Shown here: positions 6,563 through 11,910 of the stretch, one piece after another
Layout of the letters: the number at the start of each line of letters is the position of its first letter
Numbering within the stretch: position 1 is the first letter of the stretch
Source: Treponema sp. UBA3649
Lineage (GTDB): Bacteria > Spirochaetota > Spirochaetia > Treponematales > Treponemataceae
Direction of reading: 5' to 3'
Length of the DNA stretch: 11,910 nt
Assembly (NCBI GenBank): GCA_002373325.1
Contig: DFKI01000072.1
Location: 1-11,910 of the forward strand
Notes under the pieces: generated by a model
The model's input: only the letters and a program-made list of their open reading frames with translations
The model's database searches: none
Told to the model about the DNA's origin: nothing
Position numbers and translations under genes: made by a program

Positions 6563-8977
6563 ATGCGTAATATAATTCCCTTTAACGACGGCTGGGATTA
6601 CAGTCCGAATTTTTCTGATGAGATGATTGTCTCCATCGCAAGTGATGGATTTGAGCGGGTGAGACTGCCGCATACGGTTTGCGTTACTCCTTTCAATAAT
6701 TTCAGTCCTGAGCTTTATCAAAAAATCAGTCTTTATAAGAAATGCTTTGTTACGGAAAAATCCTGGGAAGGAAAAAGGGTGCTTCTGAACGTGGGAGCTG
6801 CGGCACACGAGAGCACGGTATTTTTGAACGGAAAGGTTCTTTACACCCATCGCTGCGGCTACACTGCTTTTACCGTGGACTTGAGTGATGCTTTGAGTCC
6901 CGAGGGAAAAGAGAATGTGCTTGCAATCAAAGTGGACAGCCGTGAGTCGCTTGACATTCCACCCTTCGGCAACGTGATTGACTACATGACTTACGGAGGA
7001 ATCTACCGTGAAGTTTCCTTGCAGATTGTGAGTCCCATTTTCATTGAGGATGTTTTTGTCACCACAAAAGGAAATCATTTTAATTCGCGTGTGTCGCTGA
7101 GTTCTGAATCTGTTCCTGCAGGTTTTACAATCACTCAGAAAATCATGCCGTCGATGAATGCCCCTGTGACCGGGAATCCTGAAAATCCTTGTGCGGAAAT
7201 CAGTACGGGTGCGGCGAAAAAAATCATCCTGACTTCGGCGAATGTTTCCGGAATCATGCGGTGGTCTTTGGAAAATCCCGCGCTCTATCTTTTGACCACT
7301 CAGCTTCTTGATGAAAACGGCGACGTGGTTGATTCTGTGGAGACTAGATTCGGTTTCCGTGAAATTCGTTTTGACGAGAGTGGATTTTATCTTAATGAAA
7401 AGAAAATCAAAATCCGTGGTTTGAACAGACATCAGAGCTGGCCTTACATCGGATATGCCGCGCCGAAAAATCTACAGAGGGAAGACGCCGACATTTTGAA
7501 ATTTGAGCTTGGTCTGAATGAGGTCCGAACTTCACACTATCCGCAGAGCCAGCATTTTGTGGACCGCTGTGATGAGATTGGTCTTTTGGTGTTTACTGAG
7601 ATTCCGGGGTGGCAGCACATTGGCGGCGATGAATGGAAAAATCAGGCGGTGAAAAATGTTGAGGAGATGGTCGTTCAGTACAGGAACCATCCTTCGGTTT
7701 TCCTTTGGGGTGTGAGAATCAACGAGTCGCTTGATGACGATGAACTTTACACAAGGACAAATGAGCTTGCACACAAACTTGACTCGTCGCGTCCGACCGG
7801 CGGAGTGCGATATCTGAAAAACAGTTCCCTTTTGGAGGATGTCTACACTTTCAATGATTTCAGTTTTTACGGCGTGGGAAAAGGCGTGCTGCACAAGAAT
7901 AAAGTTACGGATACCCATAAGGGGTATATGGTCACTGAATACAACGGACACATGTTCCCGACAAAATCTTTTGACTGTGAGTCGCACAGGACCGAGCATG
8001 CTTTGAGGCACGCAACTGTTTTGGACACTGTCGCCGAGTATGACGAGATTGCAGGTTCGAGCGGATGGTGCGCGTTTGACTACAACACACATAGCGATTT
8101 CGGAAGCGGGGATTATATATGCTATCATGGTGTGATGGACATGTTCAGGAATCCCAAACTTGCGGCGGCTGTATATCGCTCACAGGCGGAAAGCGATGTT
8201 GCGGGAGATGTGCTTGAGGTGAGTTCTTCCATGGACATCGGTGAGTATCCGGGCGGGGCCAGGGGGGACGTGTATATCATCACGAACGCGGAGTCCGTTA
8301 AGCTTTATGTGAACGGAATCTTCATCAAGGATTATTTTCCAAAGGAATCACCGTTTGAAAATCTGCGCCACGGTCCAATTTTAATAGATGATTTTATTGG
8401 GCATCGTCTTGTGGATGAGGACGGAATCAAGGAAAAGCACTCAAATGCCGTAAAGGAAATGCTTTTCGCGCTTCAAAAATATGGTCTTGAGAAACTTCCG
8501 CTCAGGTACAAAATCAAGGGTGTTCTTCTTTGGATGCGCGGTGTTACAAATCCAGACGAGCTTCGGAAGTTCTATGGAAAATACATCGGCAACTGGGGAG
8601 GGCAGGTTGTGTCCCACAGTTTTGAGGCGGTTCGCGGCGGAAAGGTTGTAAAGAAAATAACTTTGGGAAGCTCTGTCAGCTCGAAGATTGTGCTGAGCAC
8701 GTACAGGACTGTTCTTGTGGAGGACGGCTCTTATGACATGTCTCTCGTGCGGATTTCTGCCCTGGATGTGAACGGCAATCTGCTTCCGTATTGTCAGGAG
8801 GCGGTGGAGCTCAGGACCGAGGGAGCGGTGGAGCTTGTGGGACCCAAAGCCGTGAGCTTGAAAGGTGGACACGCGGGATGCTTCGTAAAATCCGTGGGAA
8901 AATCTGGAAGCGGAAAACTCATTGTCAGGGACTGGACTGGATGTGAGACCGTGATAGAATTCAGCGTTGAGCTTTAG
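6563..8977 (+). CDS. Glycoside hydrolase family 2 protein (beta-galactosidase-like)
   Basis: This is a retaining glycosidase of clan GH-A, family GH2. The jelly-roll sugar-binding domain covers about 1-155 (AAHESTVFLNG, then TYGGIYREV at 143-151), an immunoglobulin-like domain about 160-268, and the TIM barrel about 270-545 (IRGLNRHQSW at 284-293, RTSHYPQS at 322-329). The catalytic acid/base is Glu388 in RINES and the nucleophile is probably Glu459 in VTEYNGH. After the barrel a beta domain begins near 565 (YIITNAESVKLYVNG) and is interrupted by a roughly 90-residue, partly helical segment (about 592-680), followed by a further beta-rich region to 804. No signal peptide is present, so it probably acts on imported oligosaccharides. 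Beta-galactosidase is a guess; beta-glucuronidase or beta-mannosidase activity is possible. The gene is monocistronic, with a leaderless start. Confidence 0.88.
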   Translation: MRNIIPFNDGWDYSPNFSDEMIVSIASDGFERVRLPHTVCVTPFNNFSPELYQKISLYKKCFVTEKSWEGKRVLLNVGAAAHESTVFLNGKVLYTHRCGYTAFTVDLSDALSPEGKENVLAIKVDSRESLDIPPFGNVIDYMTYGGIYREVSLQIVSPIFIEDVFVTTKGNHFNSRVSLSSESVPAGFTITQKIMPSMNAPVTGNPENPCAEISTGAAKKIILTSANVSGIMRWSLENPALYLLTTQLLDENGDVVDSVETRFGFREIRFDESGFYLNEKKIKIRGLNRHQSWPYIGYAAPKNLQREDADILKFELGLNEVRTSHYPQSQHFVDRCDEIGLLVFTEIPGWQHIGGDEWKNQAVKNVEEMVVQYRNHPSVFLWGVRINESLDDDELYTRTNELAHKLDSSRPTGGVRYLKNSSLLEDVYTFNDFSFYGVGKGVLHKNKVTDTHKGYMVTEYNGHMFPTKSFDCESHRTEHALRHATVLDTVAEYDEIAGSSGWCAFDYNTHSDFGSGDYICYHGVMDMFRNPKLAAAVYRSQAESDVAGDVLEVSSSMDIGEYPGGARGDVYIITNAESVKLYVNGIFIKDYFPKESPFENLRHGPILIDDFIGHRLVDEDGIKEKHSNAVKEMLFALQKYGLEKLPLRYKIKGVLLWMRGVTNPDELRKFYGKYIGNWGGQVVSHSFEAVRGGKVVKKITLGSSVSSKIVLSTYRTVLVEDGSYDMSLVRISALDVNGNLLPYCQEAVELRTEGAVELVGPKAVSLKGGHAGCFVKSVGKSGSGKLIVRDWTGCETVIEFSVEL

Positions 8978-8981
8978 GTGG

Positions 8982-9021
8982 GGATTTTCGGGAAAATTCA
9001 GGCAATCTCTTTTCAGAGGTT
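8982..9021. terminator. Two small hairpins between convergent genes (candidate terminator)
   Basis: In the 55-nt gap between the GH2 gene and the minus-strand gene there are two inverted repeats: GGATTTTC/GAAAATTC (8982-8989 with 8992-8999, one G-U pair, very short loop) and AATCTC/GAGGTT (9004-9009 with 9016-9021, one G-U pair). Their position suits a two-way terminator, but neither is followed by a good T run on either strand. Confidence 0.3.
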
Positions 9022-9032
9022 CCTTTCATCCT

Positions 9033-9455
9033 TTACAGGAGCTTTAAGAGACTTCTGATTTTTTCCAGATCCGCCGAGATGTAGAGATTCCCTTGGGCAT
9101 CGGTGGAAAATCTTGTTCCGTCCGTTGGGATGGGAATCGCTGTAAAGGGGCTGCTTCCCGGTTCCTGTTCAAGGGCCATCATGAGTAACGGGTCGATTAC
9201 GCTTGTCGTTGTCAGTACAACCATGTTTATGCTTTTCTCCCCCTTCGTGGCTTTCGTCAGTCCGATTGATGCGACTGTTTCCCTCGGTATAATTACGGTC
9301 ATGTCCACGGCATTCGCACTGGCTAAATTTCCTTTGAGCGTAATCTGGATGTATTTTCCTTCGCTTATGAAATTCCTCAGGGAGTCTTTGAGGGATGCGG
9401 CGAAAACAAGGGAGGTCGAAAGGACCAAAGTAATCAGCATGAAAAGTTTTTTCAT
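9033..9455 (-). CDS. Small exported protein of unknown function
   Basis: This is a 140-residue protein with a classic Sec signal peptide: MKK, then the hydrophobic stretch LFMLITLVLSTSLVF and a likely cleavage near Ala19/Ala20 (VFA-A). No lipobox cysteine is seen, so the mature form of about 120 residues is probably periplasmic or secreted. The mature part is mostly short beta-type stretches (YIQITLKGNL, DMTVIIP, INMVVLTTT) with a charged C-terminal helix (DLEKIRSLLKLL). I recognise no family. The frame is open further upstream to 9542, but the start at 9455 is chosen because the signal peptide begins there and AAGGAG lies 9 nt upstream. It stands alone between the GH2 gene (convergent) and the methyltransferase (same strand, 107 nt upstream). 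Confidence 0.85.
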   Translation of the reverse strand: MKKLFMLITLVLSTSLVFAASLKDSLRNFISEGKYIQITLKGNLASANAVDMTVIIPRETVASIGLTKATKGEKSINMVVLTTTSVIDPLLMMALEQEPGSSPFTAIPIPTDGTRFSTDAQGNLYISADLEKIRSLLKLL

Positions 9456-9464
9456 AATTAGTTT

Positions 9465-9470
9465 CTCCTT
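9465..9470 (-). promoter_or_regulatory. Ribosome binding site AAGGAG fixing the start at 9455
   Basis: AAGGAG on the minus strand (followed by AAA) lies 9 nt before the ATG at 9455-9453. It decides between this start and the upstream in-frame ATG at 9542, which has no signal-peptide context. It also contrasts with the three promoter-proximal genes in this window that lack any such site. Confidence 0.8.
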
Positions 9471-9517
9471 ATATAAGGGCACTTCGAAAAGCTGAAGTTT
9501 TTCAAGGTTCCCATAAA

Positions 9518-9551
9518 TTCTGAGGTGAGTCGCAGCCCACAAAGCTCAGAA
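9518..9551 (-). terminator. Candidate intrinsic terminator of the deaminase-methyltransferase operon
   Basis: A perfect 7-bp outer stem TTCTGAG/CTCAGAA (9518-9524 with 9545-9551) encloses a second imperfect stem (GTG/CAC, then GT/GC around a CGCA loop). It starts 11 nt past the methyltransferase stop codon. On the minus strand the hairpin is followed only by a weak T-rich stretch (TTTAT), so termination may be partial. Confidence 0.5.
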
Positions 9552-9562
9552 CGAATTGCAAA

Positions 9563-10672
9563 TCATTTTTCCAGAACAAAAAGATATTCGGAAACATGGA
9601 TGTCTCTGTTTCTCAGGTTGCGGCTTCCACGGAATGTGTTGTAGGCAATCTCGACGGTTTTCAACTTTCCGTATTTTTTCAGCATCTGCGACATCTGGTC
9701 AAAACTTATGAAGCCTTCCGAATTGTATGAGATGATTGTGAACCTGCTCTGGAGATTGGAGATTATTTCCTCCATTGAGCTAAGTGCCCTGTATGATTTG
9801 TTGAATGCCGACCGGTTCCATCCCTGCGTGATTCCGCTGACCTTGCTGACTTCTACATCCAGCTTGTTTTTTAGAATCAGATTCAGCATGAAATAATTTG
9901 AGCCGTATGGATGCTGATTGTAAGGCGGATCGAGATATGTGATGTCAAGATTTTTTAATTCTTTTGAAAGCTCGACGGCATCTTTTTGAAATATCTCCAA
10001 ACCTGAGTCGAAGTTGCTGAACACAGGTTCCTTCAATTCAATCCTGCCGAATATTCTTGAGAGTGCGTCCTTTCCCGCGGCGCCGAAGCATCCAAGACCT
10101 GTGTTTTTGTCCTTGTAGAATCCCTTGAAAACTCCGCTTGTGTTCACGTGGATTGACGCTTCCGTTATGAGAGGGGCGAGAAAAAATTTTTTCATCTTTT
10201 CTTCCTCGACAATTTTGTCAATCAGGTTTCGGTATGTGTCAATGAGGAGCGCGTTTTCGTGCGTGTAAAAAACTCTCTCGTCCTTCTGGATTTTTCTGTC
10301 GTTTTTCGGCGCGTAATTTTTTGTGATGATTCCGGCCCGCTTTCTTTTTGCGCACAATGCCTCAATCTCATTTTTGAGCTCATAATATTTTCGTTTCGGA
10401 AATTTTTTTTTGTTCGTCAGATAGCAGCTGTTGATGACGGATGAATAATTTTCCAAATCATTTACAATCAGATTTGAGGAATGTTTTTTCAGCATCCTTG
10501 CGACAATCCCGGAACCGGAGAACATATCGGCACAGACTAACTTCTCCCTGCCGATTTTTTTTGAGATGATTTCAACTTCCTTTTCAATGTTTCCGATGAG
10601 ACTTCTTTTGTTGCCGATGTAAGTTATGATTTGGGTTGTAAGGAAATCTTTGTTTTCTTCTCGTCCACTCAT
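9563..10672 (-). CDS. N6-adenine DNA methyltransferase (D12 class, DPPY motif)
   Basis: This SAM-dependent enzyme should methylate adenine N6 in a specific DNA site. Motifs in alpha-class order are motif X YIGNKRSL (18-25), SAM-binding motif I DMFSGSG (49-55), a central region of about 80-240 likely to include target recognition, and catalytic motif IV DPPY (248-251) in LDPPYNQHPYGSNYFMLN. SYNSEGFISFDQM (315-327) follows. The overall pattern resembles COG3392-type adenine methylases. At 369 aa it is longer than Dam (278). No restriction endonuclease lies in the window, so it appears solitary here, although a partner could lie elsewhere. The ATG overlaps the deaminase stop (ATGA), with AAGGA only 3 nt before it, so translational coupling is likely. 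Nine consecutive A residues occur in the coding strand at codons 88-90 (10403-10411). The target sequence cannot be read from the protein. Confidence 0.9.
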   Translation of the reverse strand: MSGREENKDFLTTQIITYIGNKRSLIGNIEKEVEIISKKIGREKLVCADMFSGSGIVARMLKKHSSNLIVNDLENYSSVINSCYLTNKKKFPKRKYYELKNEIEALCAKRKRAGIITKNYAPKNDRKIQKDERVFYTHENALLIDTYRNLIDKIVEEEKMKKFFLAPLITEASIHVNTSGVFKGFYKDKNTGLGCFGAAGKDALSRIFGRIELKEPVFSNFDSGLEIFQKDAVELSKELKNLDITYLDPPYNQHPYGSNYFMLNLILKNKLDVEVSKVSGITQGWNRSAFNKSYRALSSMEEIISNLQSRFTIISYNSEGFISFDQMSQMLKKYGKLKTVEIAYNTFRGSRNLRNRDIHVSEYLFVLEK

Positions 10673-11718
10673 CGGTCCTTAATGTCAGGATGCTCATTGA
10701 ACCACTGTGTCCAAGCCTTTTCCACTGCGTCACGATACCCCTGCTTTTCCTCGTCGCTCATAAAGGCCGCGTTGAATCCGTTCAAGATTACCTGCTTGAT
10801 GTCCTCAATCTTGAAGTGAAGCTTGTGGTATATGTTCCAGTACTCGTCGAGCAAGTCCACCTTGAAGAACGTGGGGTCGTCGGTATTCAGAGTGACGAAA
10901 CAACCCGCGTCGTAAAGCTTTTTGAAGGGATGATCCTCAAAACGAGAGACATAATGCTTCGTGAAAATGTTGCTCGTGGGACTGACCTCAAGCGGGAAAT
11001 GCGTGTCCGCAAGTTCTTTCATAAAAGGCTCGTCGTATGCCGCTGAAATTCCGTGACCGATTCTCTCAACCTCAAGAAGATTGATGCAGTCCTTCATGCT
11101 CCAGCTGTCCACCGTCTCTCCTGCATGTGCGACCCTGTGCAATCCGGCTTCCTTCGCTCTTTTGAAAACAGCCTCGTACTCCTTCGCGGGTCCCTTCGCC
11201 TCGTCTCCACCAAGACCGATTCCAATTATGTCAGGATTTTTTTCAGCAAGAACAAGATCCAAATTATGCTGTGCGTTTTCAAGTCCGAAAGTGCGGCTTA
11301 CGTCAACGATGATTTTTACTGTCGCGTTATATTTTTCTTTCGCGCATTTTACTCCGTCCGAAATGTGGCTGACCATCTCATGAAAGTCGAATCCGGTTCG
11401 CATAAGCGCGGTGGGTGAAAAGAAGGTCTCCACGTAAACTATGTTGTTGCGGCTGATATAATCACCAAAATCCTCAAAATAGAATTTTATGTCGTTTACA
11501 TTTACAAAATACTGCTGGATTTTGATGAAGGAATCCAAAAATCCCGGCAAATCATCATACTGCCACAGGGATTCAAGTTCCTCTTTCGGCATGGGTTTTC
11601 CGAACTTGCTTTTATATAGCTGCCTTATAGTTTTATTACTGATTACGGCTTCACCATGAAGATGCAGCTCCGCCTTGGGGACTGACTTCAGAAGGCTGTA
11701 AAAATCACTCTTGTTCAT
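10669..11718 (-). CDS. add: Adenosine deaminase-family enzyme (adenosine or adenine deaminase)
   Basis: This cytoplasmic zinc hydrolase deaminates adenosine (or adenine) in purine salvage. Numbered from the 11718 start (349 aa, normal for the family), the zinc and catalytic residues are all present: His19 and His21 (ELHLH), His198 and catalytic Glu201 (VAHAGE), His222 (GHGIS), and Asp280/Asp281 (LNTDDP). EVSPTSN (244-250) is also typical. The motif after HxH is GEA instead of the usual LDG, so Asp that contacts ribose in animal adenosine deaminase is replaced by Glu23; adenine deaminases of this fold also use Glu here, so the substrate is uncertain. An upstream in-frame ATG at 11736 would add six residues, MCYNYN, but those codons are the -10 promoter sequence itself; ATG 11718 is therefore preferred. 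The gene is first in an operon with the methyltransferase. Confidence 0.9.
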   Translation of the reverse strand: MNKSDFYSLLKSVPKAELHLHGEAVISNKTIRQLYKSKFGKPMPKEELESLWQYDDLPGFLDSFIKIQQYFVNVNDIKFYFEDFGDYISRNNIVYVETFFSPTALMRTGFDFHEMVSHISDGVKCAKEKYNATVKIIVDVSRTFGLENAQHNLDLVLAEKNPDIIGIGLGGDEAKGPAKEYEAVFKRAKEAGLHRVAHAGETVDSWSMKDCINLLEVERIGHGISAAYDEPFMKELADTHFPLEVSPTSNIFTKHYVSRFEDHPFKKLYDAGCFVTLNTDDPTFFKVDLLDEYWNIYHKLHFKIEDIKQVILNGFNAAFMSDEEKQGYRDAVEKAWTQWFNEHPDIKDR

Positions 11719-11724
11719 ATTATA

Positions 11725-11753
11725 ATTATAGCACATTTTCTCTGAAAATAAAA
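11725..11753 (-). promoter_or_regulatory. Extended -10 promoter of the deaminase operon, leaderless start
   Basis: On the minus strand TGCTATAAT gives an extended -10 (TATAAT 11730-11725 preceded by TGC). A second TATAAT (11724-11719) directly follows and abuts the ATG at 11718. With the first box as the -10, the predicted transcription start is exactly the A of that ATG. The -35 position (11753-11748, TTTTAT) is poor, as is common with extended -10 promoters. No Shine-Dalgarno sequence is present. Confidence 0.6.
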
Positions 11754-11761
11754 GCGATTTT

Positions 11762-11775
11762 TTAAGAATTTAGAA
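11762..11775 (-). repeat. Heptad element TTCTAAA-TTCTTAA upstream of the deaminase
   Basis: Two tandem seven-base units of TTCTNNN type on the minus strand (11775-11769, 11768-11762) end 31 nt before TATAAT, the same distance as the elements upstream of parE (30) and the GH2 gene (31). The match is looser than between those two, and the area is A+T-rich, so chance cannot be excluded. Confidence 0.45.
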
Positions 11776-11868
11776 TGATTTTTCAGGATTTTATCTTCTT
11801 CCACTTGAGTTTTTGGACATATTTTCGAGATGCTCTTTAATTCCTGCCTGGAAGAAAAGATTTCCCCC
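11776..11868. other. Intergenic stretch with a long-range imperfect inverted repeat
   Basis: No gene is evident between the deaminase control region and the right-edge promoter. An imperfect inverted repeat joins ATCTTCTTCC (11793-11802) and GGAAGAAAAGAT (11850-11861), separated by 47 nt; the second arm carries two extra bases. It ends 7 nt before the -35 box of the plus-strand promoter and might be an operator or structured DNA, but support is weak. Confidence 0.3.
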
Positions 11869-11897
11869 TTGACTGTTTTTTATCTTAAGGTTAGAAT
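11869..11897 (+). promoter_or_regulatory. Strong sigma70-type promoter for a gene beyond the right edge
   Basis: TTGACT (11869-11874, 5/6) and TAGAAT (11892-11897, 5/6) are spaced by exactly 17 nt. The predicted start is near 11904, and no ATG follows it before the window ends at 11910. Unlike the three promoters with coding starts in view, no ATG lies 6-7 nt after the -10 box, so the downstream gene has a leader or is an RNA gene. Confidence 0.65.
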
Positions 11898-11910
11898 CAG
11901 ATTTGATTGG

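Noticed and set aside
6533..7432. Long open frame of 299 codons on the minus strand inside the GH2 gene
   Set aside because: It is antisense to a clear GH2 coding region, has no recognisable motif and no convincing ribosome site, and reads as a codon-bias shadow.
7911..7927. Hairpin ATACCC-ATAAG-GGGTAT inside the GH2 gene
   Set aside because: It is a short stem within conserved coding sequence with no reason to expect a function.
9103..9495. Plus-strand open frame of 130 codons
   Set aside because: It is antisense to the signal-peptide protein, which has a strong Shine-Dalgarno site and a sensible product.
9481..9498. Inverted repeat ACTTC/GAAGT and TTGAAA (9500-9505) as promoter elements of the small exported protein
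   Set aside because: The stem is only 5 bp, and TTGAAA lies about 23 nt from the nearest TATA-like box, too far for a normal promoter; no promoter is called for this gene.
10669..11718. Deaminase as part of a RADAR-like antiphage system
   Set aside because: RADAR needs an ATPase partner and a much larger deaminase; here the enzyme is of ordinary length with a DNA methyltransferase partner and no ATPase gene.
11838..11847. TAATTCCTGC at 11838-11847 matches 6516-6525 near the GH2 promoter, suggesting a fourth heptad-type site
   Set aside because: No TTCT heptads accompany it and its distance to the -10 box (about 54 nt) differs from the fixed spacing seen elsewhere.

Overview
The window reads as a bacterial chromosomal segment, most likely from a host-associated Treponema-like spirochaete. 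The grounds are a paired parE-parC operon encoding the short topoisomerase IV type shared by spirochaetes and Bacteroidetes, sigma70-type TATAAT promoters, strong AGGAG ribosome sites at genes inside operons, moderate A+T content, and an intracellular family 2 glycosidase. This assignment is inferred from remembered family features, not from a search.

Layout. (1) Positions 1-64 hold a heptad repeat and a promoter. They drive a plus-strand cluster at 72-6491: topoisomerase IV subunit B (parE), subunit A (parC), an unrecognised polytopic membrane protein, a YigZ/IMPACT-family protein and a histidine phosphatase. Gaps are 25, 40, -17 and 9 nt, so this is probably one operon. (2) Positions 6496-6556 hold a second heptad repeat and promoter, followed by a glycoside hydrolase family 2 gene (6563-8977). 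(3) On the minus strand, convergent with the hydrolase, lies a small secreted protein of unknown function (9033-9455). (4) Also on the minus strand is a two-gene operon read leftwards from about 11718: an adenosine deaminase-family enzyme, then an N6-adenine DNA methyltransferase whose start overlaps the deaminase stop (ATGA). A candidate terminator follows at 9518-9551. (5) The right edge carries a near-consensus promoter (11869-11897) for a gene outside the window.

The most unusual signal is regulatory. The three genes that directly follow a recognisable promoter (parE, the GH2 gene and the deaminase) have TATAAT only 6-7 nt before the ATG and no Shine-Dalgarno sequence, so their mRNAs should be leaderless or have one leader base. 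In all three, a tandem TTCTNNN heptad element ends 30-31 nt upstream of TATAAT. Genes inside operons mostly use conventional Shine-Dalgarno sites. Other points of interest are a lysine-rich tail on ParE, an A9 tract inside the methyltransferase gene (possible phase variation), a changed substrate-binding motif in the deaminase, and its translational coupling to the methyltransferase.

The genes are mostly housekeeping: chromosome decatenation, carbohydrate breakdown, purine salvage and DNA methylation. No mobile element, CRISPR array, tRNA or rRNA was seen. No intergenic stretch exceeds 300 bases.
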